A stretch of DNA of 64,000 nt from an uncultured Lachnospiraceae bacterium (GCA_947628225.1 CANQYY010000010.1:28723-92722), one strand, 5' to 3'. Positions 16,899-26,019 are shown, counted from the first letter of the stretch. The notes: generated from the sequence alone by a model not told the origin. Program-made: numbers and translations.

Positions 16899-18026
16899 CT
16901 AACGCCTGTTTATTCGGAAAATTTTCTGCCAGAGTACATACAAAGGGACTGCTGACGCCGCCTGTACAAATAACCGCAGAAAAACCTGATCTATCAAATC
17001 CTGAGACAGCCCCATAATCAGCCATATCACAGTCAGGAGTAACAGTGACACAGGGAAGGAAAAAAAGAAAGCCATTCCGCCGCTGATCAGCGCCCGCGCC
17101 CATCTGTCCGGAATCAGTTTGCCGGATTTCGCGGCATCCCGCCGGCCATTAACAAAGAACGCCAGCAGGGAACTGGCAAAGAAGACAACTGCCAGTATGC
17201 TGAGAACGATATTGACCGAGCCATAATCGTCGATATGGCTAACGTCTGCATATGCTCCCCAATTCATATCGCCTGGCGTGATACCTGTGTATTCATAAGT
17301 ACTTCCATACCCGTCCCCTAACAGTCCGCATACTCCCTGGAACAGTCCCGGGTAAGAGGAAAACAGATCCGGGGGGTTTTGAATATAAGAATCGATCATA
17401 AAAAACAGCGATACCGGAGCGGCAAGCGCGCCAATGCAAATCAAGACTGCCGTTACTCCTTCTGTCACCAGACTGTGGACAGCCGCCGCCACTGCGTAGA
17501 CAGCCAGCATAAGGAGCCATAACGTTAAAACGGCTCGCAGCGTATGCATCCAGGTATCATTGGCCGCTATGAGCTTCCATGCCGGAATCAACAGATACGG
17601 CTTGATATAGGCTTCATAGTACACTCCGCGGAGCGCAAACACCCCCACAGCAAATACGGCGCAAATAATTGTAAGAACGGAACAGCCCATGATAAATTTC
17701 ACGGCAAAACTCTCCCTCTGTGTAAAGGGAAGGGAGAGTATATATTCTCTCCGATTTTTCTTATGAAAGTCAGAAAACTGGAATACCGCCATTACCAGCA
17801 CCGCCAGAATTGCCAATGGCGAAAAATCAGAAAGTTCGTTTATTAAAATGGAGCCAAATCCTTCGCCGTTATCTCCCATCACGACTACATCCACTAAACT
17901 CACAAGATGATTATTACATTGCCAGGACAAAAGGAAAACCACGCCCAGACAACACGCAAGACCGGCGAGCAGAAACCAGCGCATCATCTTCCACTCATGA
18001 TAAAACAAGGCCTTTTTTCTATTCAT
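16899..18026 (-). CDS. ABC-2-type transporter permease
   Basis: 375 residues. After a basic start (MNRKKALFYHEWKMM) there are at least six hydrophobic segments, with a long outside loop of about 100 residues near the middle that contains several Tyr and Asp residues. ATG at 18026 follows GGGAGG by 8 bases. It overlaps the ATPase gene's end slightly. Permeases paired with YtrA-type GntR regulators often handle cell-wall-active or antimicrobial compounds, but the substrate cannot be read from this sequence. Confidence 0.8.
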   Translation of the reverse strand: MNRKKALFYHEWKMMRWFLLAGLACCLGVVFLLSWQCNNHLVSLVDVVVMGDNGEGFGSILINELSDFSPLAILAVLVMAVFQFSDFHKKNRREYILSLPFTQRESFAVKFIMGCSVLTIICAVFAVGVFALRGVYYEAYIKPYLLIPAWKLIAANDTWMHTLRAVLTLWLLMLAVYAVAAAVHSLVTEGVTAVLICIGALAAPVSLFFMIDSYIQNPPDLFSSYPGLFQGVCGLLGDGYGSTYEYTGITPGDMNWGAYADVSHIDDYGSVNIVLSILAVVFFASSLLAFFVNGRRDAAKSGKLIPDRWARALISGGMAFFFSFPVSLLLLTVIWLIMGLSQDLIDQVFLRLFVQAASAVPLYVLWQKIFRINRR

Positions 18027-18927
18027 GGCACTCACCTCCCACGGTTATTTTTTCTTCCCGGTTTATATAAATAAAACTTTCTTCCAGTCCGACCGGCATT
18101 TCCTCGGCCAGCACCGCCCCTAACGCCTTCATCTCTTCTAAAAATCCTTCCTTATTATTTTCCATCACGACCGTATAGACGCTTCCCACATTAGACATGT
18201 GGAGAATATCCTTTCTGGCATACAGCCCCTTTGGCGCTCCCGATGGAAATACCAGCTGATATTTGGCAATCTGTCCCGTCACTTCTTCCAGGCTGTCATC
18301 AATCTCCACTCTGCCATTGCAGATCATCGTGACCGAATCGCAGATCTTTTCCAGATCGCTGAGCTGATGAGAAGAAATGACCACTGTCATCTCGTCATTT
18401 TCCACGGCGCTTACCAGACAATCCAGCAGCTCCTTTTTTGCCATTGCATCCAGTCCTGCCGTCGGCTCATCCAGTACCATGATCTCCGGATGTCTTGCCA
18501 TGTTTAGAACAAAACTTGCCCTCATCTGCTGTCCCTTTGACATCTGGCTCACTTTTTTATTCTGATCTACCAGAAATATGCCGGACAGACTCTCATAATC
18601 CTGCATGCTGAATCCCGGGTAAATCATCTGATAAAACTTCGCAATCTGCTTTATGCGGTAGTTATGGAACATTTGATTTGTGTCTGCCACATAGCCAATC
18701 CTGCTCTTTTTTTCTACATTATTATAAACCGGTTCCCCATCGACCAGCACTTCTCCCGCATCGGTGGGGAAAATGCCCGTCAGACATTTGATGATCGTCG
18801 TCTTACCGGAACCATTGTGGCCGATCAGTCCGTGAATGCTTCCCTTTTCCACCCGCATGTCAATATCCTGCACGGCATAACCATGACGGTCATCATATCC
18901 TTTACAAAGTCCTTTTACTTCAATCAT
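18019..18927 (-). CDS. ABC transporter ATP-binding protein
   Basis: 302 residues. Walker A GHNGSGKTT (residues 36-44), the signature region VSQMSKGQQMR (near 134; MSKGQ in place of LSGGQ) and Walker B IMVLDEPTAGLD (near 155-166) are all present. The switch region VISSHQLSDLE follows. The first base run ATGA overlaps the gntR stop, and the end overlaps the permease, so the three are translated together. The Ytr/Bcr-like ATPase forms the motor of a drug, peptide or sodium exporter; which one is not visible. Confidence 0.88.
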   Translation of the reverse strand: MIEVKGLCKGYDDRHGYAVQDIDMRVEKGSIHGLIGHNGSGKTTIIKCLTGIFPTDAGEVLVDGEPVYNNVEKKSRIGYVADTNQMFHNYRIKQIAKFYQMIYPGFSMQDYESLSGIFLVDQNKKVSQMSKGQQMRASFVLNMARHPEIMVLDEPTAGLDAMAKKELLDCLVSAVENDEMTVVISSHQLSDLEKICDSVTMICNGRVEIDDSLEEVTGQIAKYQLVFPSGAPKGLYARKDILHMSNVGSVYTVVMENNKEGFLEEMKALGAVLAEEMPVGLEESFIYINREEKITVGGECHE

Positions 18928-19316
18928 TTTTCATCCCCTCCTCCTTTCAATTCGGTAAAAATTTCTTCTACCAGCTTTAGAATACGGGGTTTATCCCAAC
19001 CCTGATAGATAAGCTCCATACATTGCGCCTTCAAGTCTTCCTTTACCTTTTTGATCACTTCCTCGTCCTCCTTAAAATCGCCTTTTCCCGCGATAAAGGT
19101 TCCTTTCCCCCGCACGGTTTCTATCACATGTCTGCGCTCCAGCTCGCGGTAGGCCTTTGCCACCGTCCCCGGCGTTATCTCCAGCTGCAACGCCAGTTTA
19201 CGGACAGAAGGAATCGCATCACCCTGACGCAGATACCCCTGCAGGACCATATACTTATACTGCGTCACGATTTGCTCATAGATGGGGACGCTGCTGTGGA
19301 AATTTAGCTGTATCAT
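18924..19316 (-). CDS. GntR-family regulator, YtrA subfamily
   Basis: 130 residues: an N-terminal winged helix (about 10-78, with PSVRKLALQLEITPGTVAKA) and only a short helical C-terminal dimerisation tail, which defines the YtrA subfamily. These are autoregulated repressors of ABC transporter operons. A perfect 14-bp inverted repeat lies at the transcription start just upstream, so autorepression is likely. GGGAGGAG precedes the ATG. First gene of a four-gene minus-strand operon. Confidence 0.9.
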   Translation of the reverse strand: MIQLNFHSSVPIYEQIVTQYKYMVLQGYLRQGDAIPSVRKLALQLEITPGTVAKAYRELERRHVIETVRGKGTFIAGKGDFKEDEEVIKKVKEDLKAQCMELIYQGWDKPRILKLVEEIFTELKGGGDEK

Positions 19317-19368
19317 ATCACTCCTCCCTTCCGGAGAGATTTATACGCTCTCCCTGTTGAATATCTTA

Positions 19369-19407
19369 TGTATCAACTGTACCATATCAACTAGTACAGT
19401 TGATACA
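19369..19407. promoter_or_regulatory. Operator for the YtrA-type repressor
   Basis: TGTATCAACTGTAC (19369-19382) and GTACAGTTGATACA (19394-19407) are perfectly complementary 14-base arms with an 11-base spacer. The site covers the expected transcription start of the gntR promoter, ideal for repression. Confidence 0.85.
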
Positions 19408-19410
19408 CTC

Positions 19411-19439
19411 AGTATATACTCCGGTTTTTGTTTTGTCAA
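19411..19439 (-). promoter_or_regulatory. Promoter of the gntR-ABC operon
   Basis: On the minus strand TTGACA (19434-19439) and TATACT (19411-19416) are 17 bases apart, directly upstream of the 14-bp inverted repeat. Confidence 0.85.
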
Positions 19440-19509
19440 CCTTAATTTTATAAATAATGAAAAAAACCATAGTTATCCGGAAATGGTAATAAATACATAA
19501 CTGTCGTTC

Positions 19510-19538
19510 TTGCTTTTATCGGAATCTTTGTATATAAT
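19510..19538 (+). promoter_or_regulatory. Promoter of the Cys-repeat surface protein gene
   Basis: TTGCTT (19510-19515) and TATAAT (19533-19538) are 17 bases apart. A second possible -10 (TATAAT, 19549-19554) lies in a nearby copy of the ATCTTTGTATAT repeat. Confidence 0.6.
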
Positions 19539-19587
19539 CTTTGTATATTATAATGTGGTTATTTTTCAATATAGGGAGGAATATATT

Positions 19588-22500
19588 ATGAAACAATATA
19601 GGAAAAGGGGATTGGCGGCGCTGTTGTGCGCTGCGATGGCATTTCAGCTTGCGGTGTCGCCGGCGGCAAAGAGCGCAACGGCGGCGTCGGCGGATATGAC
19701 CAGGCCGGTCATCACGATTACGCCGGTAAATGGCCATTACAATGGCAAAATGTACTGTGAGGCTCCCGCTATTACGGTGCATGATGACGGCGGCAACCTG
19801 ATATCGGTGGTTGCATCCACGGATTACGCTTCGGCAAAGGGAACGATTACAGATGGGACTGACTGCACGGTTTCGATTGAGGGACTAAAGGGTTCTTCCT
19901 GGACGGTCACGGCGATAGACGGCGCCGGAAATGAAGCAATCGAAAAATTTTATGTCGGCCACCAACCGGCCGGCCGTCAAATTGTAGATATTGCTCCGAC
20001 CTGTACGAAACCGGGAACCTATACTGCATATTCTAATTGTGCGAACTGCGGCGAGAGATTTGTCTTTTATTCTTATAATATTCCCGAAGCTCTGGGACAC
20101 GAGGCAGATATGGATAAGCCGCAGGAGATCACTCCCTGCGGAACAAACTCCGAAACGATTACCGTTTATCCGTGTATTCGCTGTCAGGCGCTTTTGACAA
20201 AGGAAGGCGCGGTTTATGCTGTAGAGGATGGAGAAGGGCACCTCTGGGAGTCAAAGAAGGATCATCCCTCCTGTGAAGTGACCGGGACTACCTATGAGGA
20301 ATGTACAAGATGTAAGGTTACCCGAAATGTGGAAACGATTCCTGCCAGCGGACACTCCTACGGAAACTGGAGCGTTACCAAAAAGGCGGAATGCGGCACT
20401 AATACGCCGGGCGAAAAAGAGCGTTCCTGTACAAAGTGCGGCGCAAAAGATACACAGATTGTTGCGGCAGAACATACCTGGTCAGAGCGCATGGAGCTGA
20501 AGGCAGCTACCTGTACCGAAGCGGGATATACCGGATTTAAATGTACGGTATGTAATCAGGAGAATCCGGAACATCATATAGAAATTGCAGCCCTTGGACA
20601 CAGCTACGAGGATGATGGGGACTGTACCACAGAGTCGGTCTGCAGCCGAAAGGGATGCGGCAGGAAGCTGCCGGCGACACAGCATAAATGGGGCGAATAC
20701 GATCACGATCAGAACGGACACTGGCAGAAATGCGCCAACGAGGGCTGCACGAAGACGACAAAAGACATTACCGGCGCGGCAGAAGCTCACAGTAATGCGC
20801 CGGAAAATAAGGATTGTACCAGTTCCTGGGATTGTCCGGTCTGCGGATATCAGGTAAAAGGGTATGCAAGCCATACATTTGACGGCACATGGAAGAGCGA
20901 CGGAACCTACCACTGGCAGGAGTGCACACGGGAGGGCTGCACCTATCAGCAGAAAAAAGGAGCGCATACCGGAGGGGATGACGGGGACTGCACCACGGCG
21001 TGGAAGTGTAAGACCTGTAAGGCAACATTGCGGGAAGCTGCGGAGCACAAATGGAGCGAAAACTATAGCCATATGGTAAACAGCCACCGGAGGTACTGCA
21101 CTAATCCCGGCTGTAATAAGTCAACCGATCTGGGAGAGCATATATATACTACGGAAACGGGCGACTGCACGAAGAGCGTGATTTGTGCAGTATGCGATTA
21201 TGTGGCGATCCATGGGGAATCCGGACATCGTTTTGTGAATGCAGCTTATCATGGAAATGAAACGGGGCACTGGCAGGAGTGCACTAACAAGAATTGCAAG
21301 ATTAAGAGCAAAGTTACCGCTCATACCGGTGGGACAGCGACTTGCCGGGATCAAGCCGTCTGTGAAACCTGCCGGATGCCTTACGGGGAATTAAACCCGC
21401 AGAATCATACGGGCGGCGTTGAAATCGTAAGGCAGAAGGCGGCTACCGTAGAAGAGGACGGCTATACGGGAGATGAAGTCTGCTTAAGCTGCAAGGCTGT
21501 TGTGAAAGAAGGCAAAAAAATCCCGAAACTGGAAAATGCCTGCACCCATAACTGGGAGATTAAATACGATGATATAAAATCCTGGGAGCATTGCACGATC
21601 TGTTATGCCTTCCAGAAGGAGAAAGACCATACCTTTATCAAATGGCTGAACGACGCTGCGGAGCATTGGCAGCAGTGCGAATATTGTGAGCACATGACAC
21701 ATCATTCTCCGCACATAATGGATACGAGCGCCGATGATAAGAACTGTAATACGCCGGTTGCCTGCAAGGATTGTCAGTATACGATGATTGCGGCGAAAGA
21801 GCATGTGTTTGGAAACACCTGGGCGTATGACGAGGATGGCCATTGGCATGTCTGCATCAATGACAACTGTGAGCAGACCAGTGAGGAACTCCCGCATAAT
21901 GCTAAGGATGATGGGGACTGTACCACAGCGCTTATCTGTAAAGACTGTGGGCATACGCTGATGGATGCCCAGACAGAACACAACTGGTCTTCTGTTTGGA
22001 AATCAGATGCGAAAGGTCATTATCAGGAATGTCAAAACGATGGCTGTACAAAGAAACAGTATCAAAATCATAAGGCGGCGGCGGACGACGGTCTGTGCAC
22101 AACGCCGAAGGTATGTGAAGTCTGCGAATGGGTAATGCAGGAGGGCGCGGCCAGTCACAATTTTGGCGACTATAGCCAGTACCAGCATGATGAGAGCGGC
22201 CACTGGCATATGTGCCAGACACCCGGATGTACAGGACGCAGCCCGGAGGTGGCACATTCCGGAGGAAAGGCTACCTGCGCCCATGCGGCTGTCTGCGATA
22301 TTTGCCACCAGAGCTACGGCGGGAAAGATCCGGAGCAACATGACGGTGGTGTGGAAATCCGTAATTATGAGGCGCCAACAGAAAAAAAGGATGGCTACAG
22401 TGGAGATACGTATTGTATAGGATGCGGACTTTTGATAGCTACCGGCAAGATGCTTAACAAGCTGCCGGCGGGCCATACCCACGTTTTTGATTATAATAAA

Positions 22501-23631
22501 GAGAACGGCATTTACGCATCGGATGATATTCATCACTGGTTGGAGTGCCCCTGTGGAGAGCGCGAAGAAGTGACCGAGCACACCTACGGCAAGCTGCAGA
22601 AGGATAATACGCATCACTGGGATATTTGTACGGTGTGTGGCAAGGTGTGGAGAGAAAACCATATTTACGAAAATGGCAAATGTACGGTATGCGGGGCAGA
22701 GCAGCCCGTACATGAGCACGAGTTCAAGTGGAATTATACGGAGAATACCCACTGGCAGGAATGCGGTGTATGCGGGGATAAGAAGGAGGTTCTGTCCCAT
22801 GCGGGCGGCAAAGCTACCTGTATAAGCAAAGCCGTCTGTACAGACTGCGGTCAGCCTTACGGCGAGAAGGATCCTCTCAACCATACGGGAAAGACAGGGC
22901 TTCGAGGGCAGAAGAAAGCGACGGCAACGGAAACGGGTTACACCGGAGATACGTATTGTTTGGATTGCGGACAGAAGCTCAAGGCGGGTACGGTCATTCC
23001 GGCGCTTGGGAAACCGACGCCGGCAGTTCCCGTTACGCCGGGGAATCAGAAACCTGTCGTTTCAGTCAAAGTTTCTAAGAACGCTACGCTTGCCAGCAAG
23101 AAACACAGTGTGAAAATCTCCTGGAAGCCAGACAAGAATGCGACAGCAGGGTATCGCGTTTATGTGAAGTCCGGGAAAAAGTATGTGAAGGCAGGTACTG
23201 TCAAGGCAGGGGTAACCTCTCTGACGATCAAAAAAATCGGCGGTAAGCGCCTGAAAGCGGGAACTACTTATAAAGTGCGCATAGTATCATTGAAGAAAGT
23301 TGCCGGAAAGATCAGGGAAGGGAAGAAAATAACCTATACGACAGCGACAAAGCCGACAGCGCCGAAATGGTCTTCTGTGAAGCGGCAGAAGGGTACAAAG
23401 GCAATCCTGAAGTGGAAAAAGGTCAGCGGCGTAACCGGCTATGAGATTCAGATGAGCAAAAAGGCGCATACCGGTTATAAGAAAATCAAGAGAGTGTCCG
23501 CCTCTAAGACTTCTTACAAAAAGGCGAAGTTGTCTAAGAAGGCTAAATATTATTTCCGCATCCGCACATATAAAAAAGTGACCGGTGGATATGTAAATAG
23601 TGCATGGTCCAAAAATAAAAAATTAAAGTAA
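19588..23631 (+). CDS. Giant secreted Cys/His-repeat protein with C-terminal Fn3-like domains
   Basis: 1347 residues. ATG at 19588 follows GGGAGGA by 7 bases and opens a signal peptide (GLAALLCAAMAFQLAVSP). An Ig-like domain (about 40-125) is followed by roughly 1000 residues of diverged repeats of about 70-80 residues. Each has GHWQEC-xxxx-C-type pairs, CxxC pairs, HTGG and DGDCTT motifs, about thirty Cys pairs in all. The end holds two Lys-rich fibronectin-III-like domains (about 1153-1347). The paired Cys and His suggest metal-bound or disulfide-linked knuckles in a long rod. No sortase motif was seen. It stands alone between a promoter and a terminator; function is unknown. Confidence 0.78.
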   Translation: MKQYRKRGLAALLCAAMAFQLAVSPAAKSATAASADMTRPVITITPVNGHYNGKMYCEAPAITVHDDGGNLISVVASTDYASAKGTITDGTDCTVSIEGLKGSSWTVTAIDGAGNEAIEKFYVGHQPAGRQIVDIAPTCTKPGTYTAYSNCANCGERFVFYSYNIPEALGHEADMDKPQEITPCGTNSETITVYPCIRCQALLTKEGAVYAVEDGEGHLWESKKDHPSCEVTGTTYEECTRCKVTRNVETIPASGHSYGNWSVTKKAECGTNTPGEKERSCTKCGAKDTQIVAAEHTWSERMELKAATCTEAGYTGFKCTVCNQENPEHHIEIAALGHSYEDDGDCTTESVCSRKGCGRKLPATQHKWGEYDHDQNGHWQKCANEGCTKTTKDITGAAEAHSNAPENKDCTSSWDCPVCGYQVKGYASHTFDGTWKSDGTYHWQECTREGCTYQQKKGAHTGGDDGDCTTAWKCKTCKATLREAAEHKWSENYSHMVNSHRRYCTNPGCNKSTDLGEHIYTTETGDCTKSVICAVCDYVAIHGESGHRFVNAAYHGNETGHWQECTNKNCKIKSKVTAHTGGTATCRDQAVCETCRMPYGELNPQNHTGGVEIVRQKAATVEEDGYTGDEVCLSCKAVVKEGKKIPKLENACTHNWEIKYDDIKSWEHCTICYAFQKEKDHTFIKWLNDAAEHWQQCEYCEHMTHHSPHIMDTSADDKNCNTPVACKDCQYTMIAAKEHVFGNTWAYDEDGHWHVCINDNCEQTSEELPHNAKDDGDCTTALICKDCGHTLMDAQTEHNWSSVWKSDAKGHYQECQNDGCTKKQYQNHKAAADDGLCTTPKVCEVCEWVMQEGAASHNFGDYSQYQHDESGHWHMCQTPGCTGRSPEVAHSGGKATCAHAAVCDICHQSYGGKDPEQHDGGVEIRNYEAPTEKKDGYSGDTYCIGCGLLIATGKMLNKLPAGHTHVFDYNKENGIYASDDIHHWLECPCGEREEVTEHTYGKLQKDNTHHWDICTVCGKVWRENHIYENGKCTVCGAEQPVHEHEFKWNYTENTHWQECGVCGDKKEVLSHAGGKATCISKAVCTDCGQPYGEKDPLNHTGKTGLRGQKKATATETGYTGDTYCLDCGQKLKAGTVIPALGKPTPAVPVTPGNQKPVVSVKVSKNATLASKKHSVKISWKPDKNATAGYRVYVKSGKKYVKAGTVKAGVTSLTIKKIGGKRLKAGTTYKVRIVSLKKVAGKIREGKKITYTTATKPTAPKWSSVKRQKGTKAILKWKKVSGVTGYEIQMSKKAHTGYKKIKRVSASKTSYKKAKLSKKAKYYFRIRTYKKVTGGYVNSAWSKNKKLK

Positions 23632-23644
23632 TAAGAAAACAGGC

Positions 23645-23690
23645 AAAAAGGCCGGGAGCAGTTAATTCTGTTTTTGGCCTTTATTTTTTC
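23645..23690 (+). terminator. Terminator after the Cys-repeat gene
   Basis: AAAGGCC (23647-23653) pairs with GGCCTTT (23676-23682), followed by ATTTTTT. The loop contains a small inner CAG/CTG stem. Confidence 0.75.
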
Positions 23691-23763
23691 GGATTGGAGA
23701 GGGGCGGATTTTGCATTTTGCGCACCGGTGTGGTATGATAGGAAAAAAATGGGAGGTGTATTT

Positions 23764-24018
23764 ATGGCACGCAGGAGCAGTGTGGAGAGGGCAAACCGAA
23801 AAATCGGCGGTTTTGCCAGCGCAAAGAAAAATATAGTGATACAGTATCAGGGGCGGGAGCGCTCGGAAAAGCATCTGATGGATTTAATCTATCAGGATGT
23901 ATTAGAGCAGGGAGTCCCGGAGGATGATATTGAAACAGTGGACGTTTACATAAAATTGGAGGAGCAGGCTGTATACTATGTGATAAACAAAAAAATCACG
24001 GGACAGATTGCGTTTTAA
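23764..24018 (+). CDS. DUF6465 family small protein
   Basis: 84 residues. The N-terminus is basic (MARRSSVERANRK) and the rest is a compact alpha/beta domain with KNIVIQYQGRE and VDVYIKLEEQAVYYVINKK. This pattern matches DUF6465, a small family common in Lachnospiraceae and of unknown function. GGGAGG precedes the ATG by 7 bases, so the upstream in-frame extension is not used. It is followed by parA about 100 bases later. Confidence 0.7.
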   Translation: MARRSSVERANRKIGGFASAKKNIVIQYQGRERSEKHLMDLIYQDVLEQGVPEDDIETVDVYIKLEEQAVYYVINKKITGQIAF

Positions 24019-24124
24019 TCTCTATTTCGGAGCATGGATGCGACGGGGCGATGAGAAATTTGCTATCCGGCAGATTTTCACGTCAGGTTGCGGTTATATA
24101 TATTAAAAAGAACGGAGGATAACT

Positions 24125-24886
24125 ATGGCAGTTACCTATGTGATAGCAAACCAAAAGGGTGGAATTGGAAAGACGACAACGGCGACAACTCTGGCGGGAG
24201 TTCTGGCGACAAAGGGGAAGACCCTGTTGATTGACGCTGACCCGCAGGGGAACAGCACAAGTACATATCAGGCGCAGATTGAGGATCAGGCGACTCTGTA
24301 TGACGTTATGGTGGATGCAGAGGCGCTGCCAATCGAGGACGCCATTCAGAAGATGGAAAACGGGGACATCGTGGCATCTGACCCGCTTCTTGCCAATGCG
24401 GGCAAGATGCTGGACGGCAATGTGGAGGGGATGTACCGCCTGCAGGACGCCCTGGATATGATGGAGGGCTATGATTTTATTGTGATCGATACGGCGCCGT
24501 CACTGGACGTCGTGCTGTATAACTGTCTGATCGCAGCGGATAGGGTAATCATACCTGTGACCGCGGATGCGTATGCGATGCAGGGATTATCCAAGCTGTC
24601 AGATACCATTAAGGCGGTGCAGAAGCGGCAGAATCCAAGACTTTCGATTGCAGGGCTGCTGCTGGTCAAATACTCGGGACGCTCCAATCTTGAGAAAAAT
24701 CTCAGACAGAAAATACAGGAAACGGCAGACCAGATGGGGACACAGTTGTTTTCTACCGTGGTTCGCGAGTGCGTCAAGACAAAAGAGGCGCAGATGAAGA
24801 AGAAGCTGTTGATTGACTATGCGCCGAACTGCACGACGATGCAGGATTACCGTGAGTTTGTCGAAGAATTGCTGTCGTGTGGCTGA
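24125..24886 (+). CDS. ParA/Soj-family ATPase
   Basis: 253 residues. The deviant Walker A KGGIGKTT (residues 11-18), DADPQGN and the Walker B region FIVIDTAPSLD identify a ParA-type P-loop ATPase, which moves DNA or protein cargo by ATP-driven binding to the nucleoid. No parB or parS site lies nearby, which differs from the usual soj-spo0J pair. It could serve as an orphan positioning ATPase. GGAGG precedes the ATG. Confidence 0.88.
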   Translation: MAVTYVIANQKGGIGKTTTATTLAGVLATKGKTLLIDADPQGNSTSTYQAQIEDQATLYDVMVDAEALPIEDAIQKMENGDIVASDPLLANAGKMLDGNVEGMYRLQDALDMMEGYDFIVIDTAPSLDVVLYNCLIAADRVIIPVTADAYAMQGLSKLSDTIKAVQKRQNPRLSIAGLLLVKYSGRSNLEKNLRQKIQETADQMGTQLFSTVVRECVKTKEAQMKKKLLIDYAPNCTTMQDYREFVEELLSCG

Positions 24887-25049
24887 TAAAGGCTGCCGCG
24901 CTCATCCCGGCGAATCCGGCGGGAAAGCATATTAAAATTTTTTAAACATTCTCTGTGTTTCTTCCATGTGTTTAGGCGGAAAGAAGGTTTGAGAGCAGGG
25001 TGAATTTATATGCCGGTAAACTGGATGTACCAGCAGGAGGGAGAGAAAA

Positions 25050-25121
25050 ATGTATCAAACAGCGAAAGTATTTGTCAGCGGCCCAGCAGGGGAAGACGCT
25101 TTAGCCGGATTTGAGGGATAA
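25050..25121 (+). CDS. Possible 23-residue peptide
   Basis: A short frame MYQTAKVFVSGPAGEDALAG... opens 7 bases after a good ribosome binding site (AGGAGGGA) and stops at 25119-25121. The ribosome binding site of the next gene lies in its last codons, a coupling arrangement. It may be a leader or a remnant of a longer gene; no similarity was recognised. Confidence 0.3.
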   Translation: MYQTAKVFVSGPAGEDALAGFEG

Positions 25122-25125
25122 TATA

Positions 25126-25338
25126 ATGTTTAAGCGAAAAAAACAGACAAAGGAATATGACAGAGAAAATTATAAACCTGTAATTTTAACATCGATTTGT
25201 ACGGGGGAACAGACGGCGGGTTTTAAAAACGTGAATACCGGGGAATTCCATGATGAGTGCCTTATAAGAAATGAGAAGGATCTGTATGATTTTAAGGAGA
25301 AATATGGGATTACCGAAGAACTGGAAAAGATATATTAA
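25126..25338 (+). CDS. Small conserved-looking cytoplasmic protein
   Basis: 70 residues, basic start then ICTGEQTAGFKNVNTGEF and LIRNEKDLYDFKEKYG. Similar small proteins are familiar from Lachnospiraceae genomes, where they carry unreliable names. It has no signal peptide or known catalytic motif. ATG at 25126 follows GAGGG by 8 bases; an upstream TTG is also open. Function unknown. Confidence 0.6.
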   Translation: MFKRKKQTKEYDRENYKPVILTSICTGEQTAGFKNVNTGEFHDECLIRNEKDLYDFKEKYGITEELEKIY

Positions 25339-25418
25339 ACGGGAAACGGCCTACGGTACGGCGCTGTCCGTCATACAAAAATTCCTTTCCTCATATAATA
25401 AAAGAAAAAGGGATTTTT

Positions 25419-26015
25419 ATGCTGAACAAACTCTGGGGTATTATGATTCTTTTTGGCATCATTTTTGGCGCCTGCACCGGACGAATCGGCGAGGTAGGGA
25501 CAGCGGCAATCGATTCCTCCAAGGAAGCGGTAACGTTATGCATTACGATGCTGGGTATCATGTCCATGTGGACAGGACTTATGAATATTGCAAAGAAGGC
25601 AGGAATTATCGACGCCCTCACGCGGGGGCTTCGACCGGTTCTTGCCTTTTTATTTCCGGGAGTGCCAAAGGAGCATAAAGCCAATGAATATATGGCGGCA
25701 AATATGATTTCCAACGTACTTGGACTTGGGTGGGCGGCAACGCCGGTGGGATTAAAGGCAATGGAGCAGCTCAAGGAATTAAATCATGGCAGCCACATTG
25801 CCAGCGCAGATATGTGCACCTTTCTTATCATTAATATCTCTTCTCTGCAGTTGATTCCGGTCAATATTATAGCTTACCGCAGCGAATATGGTTCGGTTTC
25901 TCCGACAGCGATTATTGGAATGGGACTGATTGCCACCGTTATTTCAACTGCCGCCGGCGTTATTTTTTCCATAATCGCCAGAAAAATGGGGAAGAAAAAG
26001 GAAGAAAGGAGATGA
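25419..26015 (+). CDS. spmA: Spore maturation protein A
   Basis: 198 residues with a nucleoside-recognition (Gate) domain and several membrane segments. The stretch NEYMAANMISNVLGLGWAAT is typical of SpmA. With SpmB it is needed for dehydration of the spore core in Bacillus and Clostridium. Only 4 bases separate it from spmB. A weak AAAAAGGG ribosome binding site precedes the ATG. Confidence 0.9.
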   Translation: MLNKLWGIMILFGIIFGACTGRIGEVGTAAIDSSKEAVTLCITMLGIMSMWTGLMNIAKKAGIIDALTRGLRPVLAFLFPGVPKEHKANEYMAANMISNVLGLGWAATPVGLKAMEQLKELNHGSHIASADMCTFLIINISSLQLIPVNIIAYRSEYGSVSPTAIIGMGLIATVISTAAGVIFSIIARKMGKKKEERR

Positions 26016-26019
26016 CGCA

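Noticed and set aside
22003..22884. Minus-strand open frame of 293 codons with hydrophobic runs
   Set aside because: Antisense shadow of the Cys-repeat gene; the hydrophobic look comes from the complement of its Cys/Lys/Glu codons.
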